From positions 186,001 through 250,000 of the forward strand of contig LNEM01000009.1 of NCBI GenBank assembly GCA_001464955.1: 64,000 nucleotides of DNA. The letters run 5' to 3'. Every line of letters begins with the position of its first letter. Positions within the stretch are counted from its first letter, which is position 1. This document shows positions 54,166-63,470 of the stretch, piece after piece. Source of the stretch: Rhizobiales bacterium Ga0077537 (GTDB lineage Bacteria; Pseudomonadota; Alphaproteobacteria; Rhizobiales; Hyphomicrobiaceae). The notes below the pieces were generated by a model that did no database searches, was not told the origin of the DNA, and worked only from the letters and a program-made list of their open reading frames with translations. The translations under genes and the position numbers were made by a program.

Positions 54166-55038
54166 GTGTCGAGGACGAGCAAAGGCAAGCGAAAACGGAC
54201 GGGGGCGGCGAAGCCGGCTGTGCCCCAGGCCGCGTCCGCGCCGGTCGTATCCCTCGAGACCAGTGCGGCCGACAACGACACCGTGCCACTCACGGGGCCG
54301 GTTCGGGAGGAGCCGACGTCAAACATCGCCGCATTGCCGTCGGCGGATCGGGGGCACGGCCTCAGGATCGTCGAGGCGTTGCTCTTTGCCGCGTCAGAGC
54401 CGCTCGACGAGGCATTCCTCGGACGGCATCTCGATGCCGGAACGGATGTCCGGGCTCTGCTCGAGGAGCTCAAGGGCTTCTATGCCGGGCGTGGGGTCAA
54501 TCTGGTTCGGGTTGCCGGCCGCTGGGCGTTTCGCACGGCTCGCGATCTCGGCTATCTGCTGGAGCGGTATGCGGTCGAGGACAAGAAGCTCTCCCGGGCG
54601 GCGCTCGAGACACTCGCCATCGTCGCCTATCATCAGCCGGTGACACGGGCCGAGATCGAGGAGATCCGCGGCGTCGAGACCTCCAAGGGCACGCTCGACA
54701 TTCTGCTGGAGACCGGATGGGTGCGGCCGCGGGGGCGTCGCAAGGCGCCGGGCAAGCCGCTGACGTTCGGGACGACGCCGGCGTTCCTCGATCACTTCGG
54801 GTTGGAAGGTCTCGGCGATCTGCCAGGAGTACAGGAGCTGAAGGCCGCCGGGCTGCTCGATGCGACGCTGCCGCCCGGCTTCCGGGTGCCGCAGCCGATC
54901 GATGTCGCGGCGCTGATGCCCGACGAGTTGCCACTCGATGACGGTTCCCAGGACGCGCAGGGGGCGCTCGATCTGGAGCCCGATACGGACGACGATGAGG
55001 TGGACGGCGACGACGCGAAGGGGGCCGAGCCGGGCTGA
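54166..55038 (+). CDS. scpB: Segregation and condensation protein B
   Basis: This 290-aa winged-helix dimer binds ScpA in the SMC complex. The first 60 residues are a disordered basic/Ala-rich extension. The family core begins LRIVEALLFAASEPLDE and includes KLSRAALETLAIVAYHQPVTRAEIEEIRG and FGTTPAFLDHFGL. The C-terminus is a long acidic tail (DDGSQDAQGALDLEPDTDDDE). The start is GTG at 54166 with AAGGAGG nine bases upstream. In many relatives tatABC follows; here mtgA follows instead. Confidence 0.94.
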   Translation: MSRTSKGKRKRTGAAKPAVPQAASAPVVSLETSAADNDTVPLTGPVREEPTSNIAALPSADRGHGLRIVEALLFAASEPLDEAFLGRHLDAGTDVRALLEELKGFYAGRGVNLVRVAGRWAFRTARDLGYLLERYAVEDKKLSRAALETLAIVAYHQPVTRAEIEEIRGVETSKGTLDILLETGWVRPRGRRKAPGKPLTFGTTPAFLDHFGLEGLGDLPGVQELKAAGLLDATLPPGFRVPQPIDVAALMPDELPLDDGSQDAQGALDLEPDTDDDEVDGDDAKGAEPG

Positions 55039-55144
55039 GCCTCGCAAGAGGCCGTGGAACGGCCCGGGTCCGGGATCATCAGAACGGGCATCGGTCCTCG
55101 TCGTCGACAGCAGGTCCGGCACCAGCGCCGGGGTATGAGCACGG

Positions 55145-56005
55145 GTGAGTGGCGTGATGGATTTTGCCGGCTCAGGCGGCGGCGGTGATCGTGATCCGAA
55201 GACGTCCCGCACGGGCCCGGCGACCGCGCCGACCCGGCCGCGGACGCGGTCGGAGCGCGTGCGGACGGCGCCGACCGAACGTGCGTCGCGGACGCGATCC
55301 GCCTCCCGTTCGCCGAAGCGCCGGCGTTGGCGCTGGGTCCGGTGGGCGGCGACCTTCGCCGGGCTCGCCGTCGTGGCGCTGCTGGCGCTGGTCGTGATCT
55401 ATCGGTTTGCGATGCCGGCCTGGACACCGACGATGCTCGCGCGCGCGCTCGCCGGGGAGCCGGTGCAGCAACGCTGGGTGCCGATCAGCGCGGTGTCGCC
55501 ACGCCTCCAGCGGGCGGTGATCGCGTCGGAGGACAGCCGCTTCTGCAGTCACCGCGGCATCGACTTCGAGGAGTTGCAGGAGGCGATCGACAGCGCCGGC
55601 GACAACGGGCCTCGCGGGGCCAGCACCATCACGATGCAGGTCGTGAAGAACGTGTTCCTGTGGCCGCAGCGCAGCTACATCCGGAAGGTAATCGAATTGC
55701 CGCTGGCGCTGGTCGTGGACGCCGTCTGGCCCAAGCGACGCATCATCGAGGTCTATCTCAACGTCGCCGAGTGGGGGCCGGGGCTCTACGGCATCGAGGC
55801 CGTCTCGCGGCAGGCGTTCGGCAAGCCGGCCAGCCGGCTGACGGGCGACGAGGCGGCGCGGCTCGCCGTGTCGCTGCCGAGCCCGGCGACCCGGAATCCA
55901 CGCAACCCGGAGCCTCGAATTCGGCGTCTCGCCGAGATCGTCGCGGCCCGGGCGCGGGGCTCTATCGACATGCGCTGCCTTGCCGGCAAGTCAGGGCCGA
56001 CATGA
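55145..56005 (+). CDS. mtgA: Monofunctional biosynthetic peptidoglycan transglycosylase
   Basis: This 286-aa GT51 enzyme polymerises lipid II into glycan. A basic Arg-rich N-terminus precedes a membrane anchor (about 62-85). The GT51 motifs are ASEDSRFCSHRGID (catalytic Glu), GASTITMQVVKNVFLW, RKVIELPLAL and KRRIIEVYLNVAEWG. No transpeptidase domain follows, so it is monofunctional. GTG 55145 and ATG 55157 are both possible starts with weak ribosome sites. It follows scpB by 106 bases. Confidence 0.94.
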   Translation: MSGVMDFAGSGGGGDRDPKTSRTGPATAPTRPRTRSERVRTAPTERASRTRSASRSPKRRRWRWVRWAATFAGLAVVALLALVVIYRFAMPAWTPTMLARALAGEPVQQRWVPISAVSPRLQRAVIASEDSRFCSHRGIDFEELQEAIDSAGDNGPRGASTITMQVVKNVFLWPQRSYIRKVIELPLALVVDAVWPKRRIIEVYLNVAEWGPGLYGIEAVSRQAFGKPASRLTGDEAARLAVSLPSPATRNPRNPEPRIRRLAEIVAARARGSIDMRCLAGKSGPT

Positions 56006-56070
56006 ACGAGGCGCATTGGCGGAGGTCCGGTTCCGGCCTAGTGTAGCGCGCTCAATCCGAGGGCCGAGCC

Positions 56071-56733
56071 ATGCGCAAACCGTTCCTTTCGACCGTTCTT
56101 GCAACGCTGCTCGCCGTGGTGACCAGCGTCTCCACCGGGCGGGCGACATCGCCGCTGCCGCTGCCGCCTATCGACGGCATCGTCGAGCCGCGCGTGGCGC
56201 CCGTGAAGGGTGAGGACGGCCTCTTCCATCAGACCTGGTTCGTCCAGTCGTTCCTCGACCTCAAGGACGATCACGCGGAGGCCAAGGCCGCCGGCAAGCG
56301 CTTTGCGGTCATCTTCGAGCAGCGGGGCTGCATCTACTGCACCAAGATGCATACGGACGTGCTCTCGCAGCGCTACATCAACGACTATGTGCGGGAGAAC
56401 TTCGCGATCGTGCAGCTCGATCTGTGGGGCTCGCGCGACGTGACGGACTTCGACGGCACGCGCATGCCCGAGAAGAAGCTCGCGGAGCGGTGGGGCGTGC
56501 TGTTCACACCGACGGTGGTGTTCTTCAAGGAAGACGTCACGGGGCAGTCGGCGGCGTGGGGGGCGCCGCTGGAGGTGGCGCGGCTGCCGCTCGGGTTCGG
56601 GCCGGCGACGTTCGTCGACCTCTTCGCGTGGATCCGCATCAAGGCCTACGAGCAGGACAAGAACTTCCAGCGATTCCATATCTCTCGCATGGCCGAGCGT
56701 GATGCGCTTCGCGCCAAGGCCGCGCCGAAATAA
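56071..56733 (+). CDS. SoxW-like periplasmic thioredoxin
   Basis: This 220-aa thioredoxin-fold protein has a signal peptide (about 1-25, FLSTVLATLLAVVTSVSTGRA) and an active site CIYC (Cys87, Cys90) in FEQRGCIYCTKMHTDVLS. That arrangement and the WGVLFTPTVVFF strand match SoxW-like thioredoxins of sulphur oxidation. No sox genes are in the window, so it may be a general periplasmic thiol reductase. It lies between mtgA and the aldo/keto reductase on the same strand. Confidence 0.85.
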   Translation: MRKPFLSTVLATLLAVVTSVSTGRATSPLPLPPIDGIVEPRVAPVKGEDGLFHQTWFVQSFLDLKDDHAEAKAAGKRFAVIFEQRGCIYCTKMHTDVLSQRYINDYVRENFAIVQLDLWGSRDVTDFDGTRMPEKKLAERWGVLFTPTVVFFKEDVTGQSAAWGAPLEVARLPLGFGPATFVDLFAWIRIKAYEQDKNFQRFHISRMAERDALRAKAAPK

Positions 56734-56779
56734 GGGCGCCCGCGCTACTCCACTCACAATTCCAAGGATCGAAACAATC

Positions 56780-57766
56780 ATGCAGATGCGAAAGCTCGGC
56801 CGCACGGGCCTCGACGTATCGCTGCTCACGTTCGGGTGTGGGGCCGTCGGCGGGTTGATGACCAAGGGCGACCCGGCCGACCAGAGGAAAGCCGTCGAGC
56901 GGGCGCTGGCGCTCGGGGTCAACTTTTTCGATACGGCGCCGCTCTATGGCGATGGCGCATCAGAGCGGAACATCGGCCGCATTCTTCGGGAAATCGGGGC
57001 CGACGTCGTGCTCGGGACCAAGGTCAACGTCGGCCCGGACGAAAAGGGTGACGTCGGTGGGGCAATCGAGCGGTCGATCGAGGCGAGCCTCGAGCGGCTC
57101 GGCCGGGAGCGGGTCGACCTCCTGCAACTCCACAACTCGATCTCGACGGCCGGCAAGCCGCGCGATCTACACCCCGACGTCGTGCTCGGCGAGGTCGCGC
57201 CGGCGTTCGAGCGGCTCAAGGCGGCGGGCAAGATCGGTCACGGGGGCATCACTGCCATCGGCGATACAGACGCGCTGCACCGGGTGGTCACGTCCGGGCG
57301 CTTCGCCACGGCGCAGATCGTCTACAACCTGCTGAACCCCAGTGCGGGCCGTTCGTTGCCCGTCGGCTATCCGGGTCAGGACTACGGGAAGTTGCTGGAG
57401 GCGGCCACAAATGCCGGCATGGGGACGATCGTCATCCGGGTGATCGCGGGCGGTGCGCTGTCCGGCGAGGTGGCGCGTCATCCGCTCGGCATGGCGGTCG
57501 TCGCCCCGATCGGCTCGGGCGCCGACTATGCGGTCGACGCCGCCAATGCGCGGCGGTTCCAGCCGGTCGTGTCACGGGCCGGGGCGCGGGATACCGTCGA
57601 TCTCGCCATCCGCTATGTGGCGAGCAACGCGGCCGTCTCGACGCTGCAGGTCGGGATTGCGACAGTCGAGCAGTTCGAGGCCGGGGCCCAATCGGTGCTC
57701 GCCGGACCGCTGCCGACGGAGGCCATGGCCGAGATCGCGGCCATACAGGATGGACTCAGGGCCTAG
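56780..57766 (+). CDS. Aldo/keto reductase
   Basis: This 328-aa NADPH-dependent TIM-barrel oxidoreductase has the AKR opening MRKLGRTGLDVSLLTFGCGAVGG. FFDTAPLYGDGASERNIGR carries the catalytic Asp and Tyr, followed by LGTKVNV (Lys) and LLQLHNS (His). It reduces aldehydes or ketones; the substrate is unknown. AAGGA lies upstream of the ATG at 56780. It is the last gene before the 370-base sciP leader. Confidence 0.93.
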   Translation: MQMRKLGRTGLDVSLLTFGCGAVGGLMTKGDPADQRKAVERALALGVNFFDTAPLYGDGASERNIGRILREIGADVVLGTKVNVGPDEKGDVGGAIERSIEASLERLGRERVDLLQLHNSISTAGKPRDLHPDVVLGEVAPAFERLKAAGKIGHGGITAIGDTDALHRVVTSGRFATAQIVYNLLNPSAGRSLPVGYPGQDYGKLLEAATNAGMGTIVIRVIAGGALSGEVARHPLGMAVVAPIGSGADYAVDAANARRFQPVVSRAGARDTVDLAIRYVASNAAVSTLQVGIATVEQFEAGAQSVLAGPLPTEAMAEIAAIQDGLRA

Positions 57767-58136
57767 AGCATCCGGGTGCAGCATCGCCGACGCCGGGGAT
57801 AGAGCGCGGCTCGCCTCGGGCGGGGCGGGTTCGGTCGGCTGGTCGATCGAAGCGCACGGTCGCCCGTCCCGGAACTTTTTTTTCTGGTCGAGCGTTGTGG
57901 TGCGGGGGCGATCACGACTGCTGAACGGGGGGCTGCGACATTTGATCTATCCGTGAGGCCATTTATGGATCTTGTCGGTGCGAGCGTTTACCATTTGGTA
58001 GCGGCTAGGTTTATGTCGCAGAAAAATCATATAAAATTGGCGCATCAGGTGGCTTCGTCTTAACCTTGCCGCTTCAGTGCGAATTAATGGCGTTCGGGTA
58101 GTGTCACCTCAGGTCAGAGAGAGTGTACCGAGTATC
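57767..58136 (+). promoter_or_regulatory. AT-richer sciP upstream region with CtrA-like half-sites
   Basis: This 370-base gap contains no gene. Its right half is notably AT-rich for the genome. TTTACCAT (57987-57994) and TTAACCTT (58060-58067) are each one mismatch from TTAACCAT, the CtrA half-site known from Caulobacter. TACCATTTGGTA (57989-58000) is a 5-bp inverted repeat overlapping the first. CtrA control of sciP is known in Caulobacter; that it operates here is an inference. Confidence 0.4.
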
Positions 58137-58415
58137 ATGACCGATCAACAGTTCAGATCGCGCGCGCGCTATGTGATTGGCCCCGACGGCAGTCCCCTGA
58201 CTGTCGCCGACCTCCCCCCGCGGGACACGAAGCGCTGGGTTATCCGCCGCAAGGCAGAGGTGGTGGCAGCCGTTCGCGGCGGTCTCCTCAGCCTCGAGGA
58301 AGCGTGTGAGCGCTACAAGCTCACCGTCGACGAGTTCCTGTCGTGGCAGCGGTCGATCGACCGGCATGGCCTCGCCGGGCTTCGGGCGACGCGCATCCAG
58401 GATTACCGCAACTAG
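58137..58415 (+). CDS. sciP: CtrA inhibitor SciP (DUF1153)
   Basis: SciP is a small helix-turn-helix protein that represses CtrA-activated genes in the swarmer phase of alphaproteobacteria. This 92-aa protein has the family blocks RYVIGPDGSPLTVADLPP, TKRWVIRRKAEVVAAVRGGLL and SLEEACERYKLTVDEFLSWQ, the last being the HTH. Length is the usual one. The ATG at 58137 begins the conserved part. A long AT-richer leader and isolation from neighbours fit a regulated single gene. It is convergent with the antiporter operon across 95 bases. Confidence 0.93.
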   Translation: MTDQQFRSRARYVIGPDGSPLTVADLPPRDTKRWVIRRKAEVVAAVRGGLLSLEEACERYKLTVDEFLSWQRSIDRHGLAGLRATRIQDYRN

Positions 58416-58510
58416 GACCGGTCGCGCACCGGTCGATGGGCGATGTTCAACGGGGCGACGGCCGGGCCGTCCGCCCCTTTGTCGTTTCAGGCGCCTGTCG
58501 GGCAAACACA

Positions 58511-60199
58511 TCAGACGAACGCCAGGATCAGGTATGCGCCGAGCATCACCGTGGTCCAGAGCGCCATGGTGCCCGTGGGCCAGGTCCGTCCGAACAGTCC
58601 GTCCGGGCCATGGAGAGACCGCGCCCACGCGACCGTCGCTCCCGATGCCGACGTGACGCCCCCGACGATCGAGGTCCACGCGGCGTTGGCCGCCGCTTCG
58701 ATCCACCGGAGCAGCCGGTAGCCGAGCCCACGATAGAGCCAGTCGGCGCCCAGCAGCTGGCCCGGCCGTTCGAAGGGGTAGAGGCCGAGCGCGACCATCA
58801 CCACCATTGCGAGGGTGGCGAAGGCCATGAGTTGCAACTGCGTCACGACGTGCTCGAGCGTGTAGGCGTCATAGGTCATGGGGAATGGGAGGGCGCCGTA
58901 GAGCAGGCTCGGCCAGAGCCCCACGATAAGGGATGCGAGTGCCGCCAGGCTCATGGCCGCAAGCATCGGCTTCGGGGCTTCCTCGGGGCGCTTGCCGCTG
59001 TCGGCCGCGAAGAACGCCGCGTAGGGGATCTTGATCGCGGTGGCGACGAACGCTCCGGCACTCGCCCCGAGCAGGATCAGCCAGACCCAGAAATAACCGT
59101 CCTTCATGGCCGCCGACAGGATCAGGGATTTGGCCACGAAGCCGCCAAGCAGGGGCGATGCGATCGACAGACCGCCGATGATGCAAAGGGCGGCGGTGAG
59201 CGGCATGGTGGCGCGCAGACCCCCGAGCGCGCTCGCTTCGGCGGTACCCGTCCGATAGAGAACCGCGCCGATCGCCATGAACAGCAGCGACTTGTAGACG
59301 ACGTGGACGAAAGCCTGGGCGGCGGCGCCGCTGATGGCCATTTCGGTGCCGATGCCGACTGCCACCACCATGAAGCCGAGCTGGTTGTTCAGCGTATAGG
59401 CCAGGGTGCGGCGGAGGTCGTTCTCCATCATGGCGTAGATCAGCGGGACGACCGCCATCACGAGGCCGATCGGGATCAGGATGCCGGTCCCGGGGAAAGC
59501 GCGCGCCAGGGCGTAGATGGCGAGCTTGGTCGTGAAGGCCGAGAGGAGCACCGTGCCGCCGGGTGTCGCCTGCGGGTAGGCGTCCGGCAGCCAGCTCCCG
59601 AGGAGCGGGAAAGCGCACTTGATGCCGATCGCCAGCAAGATCAGCATGGCGCCGGGCGCGTCGAGGCCGAATTTCGTGAAGGCCAGCGATCCCGTCGCGT
59701 GATGGTGGATCAGGATGCCGGCGAGCAGGATGACGCCGGAGCCGATCTGGATGATCAGGTAGCGCATGCCGGCGCGATAGGCCCGTTCGGTGCCCGAAGC
59801 CCAGATCAGGAACACGGACGCGATCGCGGTGCCTTCCCAATAGAGGAAGAAGGTCACGAGATCGCCGGCGAAGACGGCGCCGATTGCCGAGCCCGCATAG
59901 ACGAGGCCGGCCGCGTGCTGCAGCGGATCGTCGTGGTAGAGATTGTAGAGAATGCCGATGAAGGCGGCGAACAGGAAGACGAAGCCGAACAGCCACGACA
60001 GGCCGTCGACACGCATCGTCGTCAGGGGGACGCCGGCGAGGGTCGTCTGGCCGAGGTCGCCCATCGGCAGCGACAGGAGCTGCATCAGGCCGATGATCGG
60101 GAGGGCCAGCATCCAGGCGGCCCGGGCCTGGCCCTTGAGAAACGGGACGAGCACCGCGCCGAGGACGAGGATCAGTCCGGGGGACATCTCACCGATCAT
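58511..60199 (-). CDS. Mrp/Mnh-type antiporter subunit D-like protein (third copy)
   Basis: This 562-aa membrane protein has about 14 helices and belongs to the NuoL/M/N-MrpA/D proton-channel family. IKCAFPLLGSWLPDAYPQA (HxxxP-type Lys helix), AFTTKLAIYALARAF and QAFVHVVYKSLLFMAIGAVLY are the conserved channel blocks, including a Lys in the KLAIY helix and in VYKSLLF. It ends with an extra pair of helices, making it longer than the other two copies. It is the last gene of the operon. It differs enough from the others to be a distinct subunit. Confidence 0.88.
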   Translation of the reverse strand: MIGEMSPGLILVLGAVLVPFLKGQARAAWMLALPIIGLMQLLSLPMGDLGQTTLAGVPLTTMRVDGLSWLFGFVFLFAAFIGILYNLYHDDPLQHAAGLVYAGSAIGAVFAGDLVTFFLYWEGTAIASVFLIWASGTERAYRAGMRYLIIQIGSGVILLAGILIHHHATGSLAFTKFGLDAPGAMLILLAIGIKCAFPLLGSWLPDAYPQATPGGTVLLSAFTTKLAIYALARAFPGTGILIPIGLVMAVVPLIYAMMENDLRRTLAYTLNNQLGFMVVAVGIGTEMAISGAAAQAFVHVVYKSLLFMAIGAVLYRTGTAEASALGGLRATMPLTAALCIIGGLSIASPLLGGFVAKSLILSAAMKDGYFWVWLILLGASAGAFVATAIKIPYAAFFAADSGKRPEEAPKPMLAAMSLAALASLIVGLWPSLLYGALPFPMTYDAYTLEHVVTQLQLMAFATLAMVVMVALGLYPFERPGQLLGADWLYRGLGYRLLRWIEAAANAAWTSIVGGVTSASGATVAWARSLHGPDGLFGRTWPTGTMALWTTVMLGAYLILAFV

Positions 60200-60476
60200 A
60201 ATGGTCCTCCGGGCGGGACAGGAGGTGGCGGAGCGCCTCCGCCACGATGATCAGGGCGCCGGCGACGAGGAACGCGAGGCTGCCATAGAACACCGGGGTG
60301 TGCTCGATCGCGAAGGACCCGTGCTTCTGGATGAAGAGATCGGCAAAGGCGAGCAACACGACAGCGGACCCGACGCCGAACTTCAGGGCCGGAGACGGAG
60401 GCGGTACCGGCCGACGCGGGGCATCGTCGGTCGGGATGGGCGCGGCAGACTTCGAGTGTATGTCACCAGCTTCCAC
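60189..60476 (-). CDS. Small two-helix membrane protein in the antiporter operon
   Basis: This 95-aa protein has a Pro-rich N-terminus (TDDAPRRPVPPPSPAL) and two membrane segments, about 33-49 (GVGSAVVLLAFADLFI) and 62-84 (TPVFYGSLAFLVAGALIIVAEA). I recognise no family. It overlaps the start of the third D-like gene by 11 bases and follows the second by 22, so it is part of the operon. A structural or accessory subunit is the simplest guess. Confidence 0.7.
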   Translation of the reverse strand: MEAGDIHSKSAAPIPTDDAPRRPVPPPSPALKFGVGSAVVLLAFADLFIQKHGSFAIEHTPVFYGSLAFLVAGALIIVAEALRHLLSRPEDHYDR

Positions 60477-60498
60477 GGGGTGCTCTCCAAGGTCTCAT

Positions 60499-61977
60499 CT
60501 AGCCGGGCCTGGCGGTGACGAGGGGCCGCAACAACTCCTCGATCGTGCCGGCGGCGAAGAACAGCACGAGGCACAACGTGGCGGTGATGACGATCGGTAT
60601 GAGGCAGGCCAGCGGCGCTTCGCCGTGGACGTCGTGGTCGTCGGGCTTCGGCGGCAGGAAGAAGGCCCGGCCGACGATGGGTAGCAAATAGGCGACGTTC
60701 AGCAGCGAACTCACCATCAGAACGCCGACGACGAAGGCGAAGCCGGCATCGAGGGCGCCGGCGCCGATCAGCCATTTGCTCCAGACGCCACCGAACGGAG
60801 GCAAGCCGATGATCGACAGGGATGCGATGAAGAATGCGGCCATGGTCACGGGCATGCGGCGGCCGATGCCGTCGAGTTCGCCGATCTCGGTCTTGTGGGC
60901 CGCGACGTAGATGGCGCCGGCGCAGAAGAAGAGCGTGATCTTGCCGGCAGCGTGCATGACGATGTGCATGCCGCCGCCGATGAGACTGCTGGAGGTGGCG
61001 ATCGCGGCCGCCAGCACGACGTAGCTCAACTGGCTCACGGTCGAGTAGGCGAGGCGGGCCTTGAGGTTCTGGCGCGTGAGGGCCACCAGCGAGGCGGCGA
61101 TGAGGGTCGCCGACGCGAAGTAGACGAGCCAGTCGCGGGCGCCGCCAGCGGTCAACGTTTCGACGCCGAAGACGTAGATGACGACCTTGAGGACCGTGAA
61201 GACGCCAGCCTTCACGACGGCCACCGCGTGCAGGAGGGCCGAGACGGGCGTCGGCGCGACCATCGCAGATGGCAGCCAGAAGTGCAGGGGCATCAGCGCG
61301 GCCTTGCCGATGCCGAAGGCGTAGAGCGCCAGCAGGAGGCCGACGATCGTCGCGTCGAGCCCCTTCGGCAGGATGCCGCCTGCCGTGAACTCGGTGGTGC
61401 CGGAGAGGAACGCCGTCACGATGATGGCTGGGAGGAGCAGAACCATCGACGAGCCGATCAGCAGCATCAGGTAGATGCGACCGCCGATCAGCGCCTTGCG
61501 GTCGCCGTTGTGGGTGACGAGCGGGTAGGTCGAGAGCGTCAGCAACTCGTAGAAGAGGAACAGCGTGAACAGGTTCCGAGAGAAGGCGAGGCCGACGGCG
61601 GAGCCGAGCGCGATGGCGAAGCAGACGTAGAACGTCGTCTGGCGCGGCTCGTCGTGGGCGCGCATGTAGCCGATCGAGTAGATCGAGTTGACGATCCAGA
61701 GCGTGCTCGCGACGAGTGCGAACATCAGGCCGAGCGGCTCGACCTTGAAGGCGAGTGGAAGGCCGGGGACAACCTCGATCAGGGCGACGTCGGGTCGGGC
61801 ACCCGCCATCACGGGACCGGCGAGGGACCAGACGAGGGCTGCAAGAAGCACGGCCGTGACGAGGGTCGCGGCCTCGCGAAGGTTGGGCGAGCGATGCAGG
61901 AAGGCGATCGCGATCGCGCCAATGAACGGCAGGACCACGGCTGCCAGCATCGTCGTTTCGGGGGACAAGCCGAGCAT
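60499..61977 (-). CDS. Mrp/Mnh-type antiporter subunit D-like protein (second copy)
   Basis: This 492-aa membrane protein of the NuoL/M/N-MrpA/D family has about 14 helices. FGIGKAALMPLHFWLPSAMVAPTPVSALLHAVAVVKAGVF is the strongest block (written here only to show the LPSAM-APTPVSALLH-VVKAG order). It includes the two channel lysines and histidine, and resembles NuoL/MrpA more than MrpD. It starts at ATG 61977, sharing one base with the upstream stop (TGATG). The open frame extends further upstream but only overlaps the preceding gene. Confidence 0.88.
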   Translation of the reverse strand: MLGLSPETTMLAAVVLPFIGAIAIAFLHRSPNLREAATLVTAVLLAALVWSLAGPVMAGARPDVALIEVVPGLPLAFKVEPLGLMFALVASTLWIVNSIYSIGYMRAHDEPRQTTFYVCFAIALGSAVGLAFSRNLFTLFLFYELLTLSTYPLVTHNGDRKALIGGRIYLMLLIGSSMVLLLPAIIVTAFLSGTTEFTAGGILPKGLDATIVGLLLALYAFGIGKAALMPLHFWLPSAMVAPTPVSALLHAVAVVKAGVFTVLKVVIYVFGVETLTAGGARDWLVYFASATLIAASLVALTRQNLKARLAYSTVSQLSYVVLAAAIATSSSLIGGGMHIVMHAAGKITLFFCAGAIYVAAHKTEIGELDGIGRRMPVTMAAFFIASLSIIGLPPFGGVWSKWLIGAGALDAGFAFVVGVLMVSSLLNVAYLLPIVGRAFFLPPKPDDHDVHGEAPLACLIPIVITATLCLVLFFAAGTIEELLRPLVTARPG

Positions 61978-63470
61978 CACTTCAATCCCCCGAGCAGTGT
62001 CTCGGCCGCCTTCAACGCCATGCCGGCGGACGCTTCGGTGTCGATGCCAAAGTAGATGGTGGCTGCAGTCAGGACGAGCATCGGGATCAGCATCGAGAGC
62101 GGCGGGTCCGTGCATTTCTCGACGGCGGGCGAAGGCTCGCGGAACCACGCCACCTCGACCACGCGACCCACGTAGACCACGGCAATGAGGGAGCTGATCA
62201 GGATGGCGAAAACGAGCGGCCACCAGCCCTTTTCGACTGCGCCGATGGCGAGATACCACTTGGAGACGAAGCCCGCGGTGCCGGGTACTCCGACAAGCGC
62301 CATACCACCCAGCACGAAGACTGCCATGGTCCAAGGCATCCGGCGGCCGATGCCGGCGATGGCGTCGAGCTTCACGCTGCCGAGACGGTAGGCGATGGCG
62401 CCGAGGGCCATGAAGAGCGCGGTCTTCATGAGGGCGTGGTTCAGGAGATGGACGATGCCGCCGGTCAGGCCCTGCGTGTTGGCGAGCGCGATGCCGAGCG
62501 TGATGTAGCCGACCTGGCCCAGCGACGAGTAGGCGAGCATCCGCTTCAGGTTGGTCTCGAACACCGCGATGATCGAGGCGATGAACATGGCGGCCAGCGA
62601 GAGGACGACAAGCACCTCGGTCAAGGGTAGCGTCTCGAAACTGATCGCGACGCCGAAGACCGAGAACGCGAAGCGGATCAGCACGTAGATCGCCACTTTC
62701 GTCGCCGTTCCCGCCAGGAAGGCAGAGGCGAACGACGGCGCGTGGGCGTAGGCGCCGGGCAGCCACACGTGGAGCGGGAAGAGGGCGAGCTTCAGGCTGA
62801 TGCCGACGACGATGAAGGCCAGCGCCGCCATCACGGGGCGTGGGTTCTGCATGGCCGGATCGGCGAGGCGGCTCGCGATGTCGTAGATGTTGAGGCTACC
62901 CGTCACGAGGTAGAGGAGGCCGACGCCGATCACGTAGAAGGTGGCGCCGATGGTGCCCATGATCAGGTACTGGTAGGCGGCCAGCAGCGCGCGCCGATCG
63001 CGGCCGAGGGCAATGAGCACGTACGTCGCGAGAGACGAAATCTCCAGGAAGACGAACAGGTTGAAGGCGTCGGCAGTAATCGTGATGCCGAGCAGGCCGG
63101 CGAGGCACAGCAGGTACATGGTGTAGAACCAGACCTGCTTGTCACCGTCGATCTCGCTCGCGACGGAGCGGCGGGCAAAGGGCATCAGGGCCGCGCCCAC
63201 GACCGAGACCAGAACCAGGACGAACGCGGCGAGCAGGTCCACGCGATACTCGATGCCGATCGGGGGCGCCCAGCCACCCAGGTGATAGGATATCGGACCC
63301 GTGGCGAGGACCTTCCGCATCAGCAGGATGGAGATCACCGGCATCGTCCAGGTGATCACGAGCGCGACGGCCCACGCGGAGCGACCGCCACGCATCAACG
63401 CGACAAGCACGGCGCCGACGAGCGGGACGATGACCTGAAGGATCGGAAGCTGGCTCTCGAGGGCGCTCAC
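61977..63470 (-). CDS. mrpD: Mrp/Mnh antiporter subunit D (first copy)
   Basis: This 497-aa membrane protein is the MrpD-position subunit of a Na+(K+)/H+ antiporter. LKLALFPLHVWLPGAYAHAP, GTATKVAIYVLIRFAF and LLNHALMKTALFMALGAIAY are the conserved channel blocks, with lysines in the LKLALF, TKVAIY and MKTALF helices. The start is GTG at 63470, overlapping the mrpC stop as GTGA. Order and length match MrpD after MrpC in other Mrp operons. Confidence 0.92.
   Translation of the reverse strand: MSALESQLPILQVIVPLVGAVLVALMRGGRSAWAVALVITWTMPVISILLMRKVLATGPISYHLGGWAPPIGIEYRVDLLAAFVLVLVSVVGAALMPFARRSVASEIDGDKQVWFYTMYLLCLAGLLGITITADAFNLFVFLEISSLATYVLIALGRDRRALLAAYQYLIMGTIGATFYVIGVGLLYLVTGSLNIYDIASRLADPAMQNPRPVMAALAFIVVGISLKLALFPLHVWLPGAYAHAPSFASAFLAGTATKVAIYVLIRFAFSVFGVAISFETLPLTEVLVVLSLAAMFIASIIAVFETNLKRMLAYSSLGQVGYITLGIALANTQGLTGGIVHLLNHALMKTALFMALGAIAYRLGSVKLDAIAGIGRRMPWTMAVFVLGGMALVGVPGTAGFVSKWYLAIGAVEKGWWPLVFAILISSLIAVVYVGRVVEVAWFREPSPAVEKCTDPPLSMLIPMLVLTAATIYFGIDTEASAGMALKAAETLLGGLK

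Noticed and set aside
23010-55095. Short similar string GGATCATTAGGACGGGCAT near 23010 and GGGATCATCAGAACGGGCAT near 55075
   Set aside because: Two copies with several mismatches, no shared gene context and no structure; likely chance.
56071-56733. Part of a sulphur-oxidation (sox) cluster
   Set aside because: No other sox gene lies within the window; a single SoxW-like thioredoxin is not enough.
58343-60250. Plus-strand open frame (635 codons) opposite the third antiporter subunit
   Set aside because: Its sequence is Asp/His/Arg/Gly low-complexity, the mirror of hydrophobic codons in the real membrane protein.
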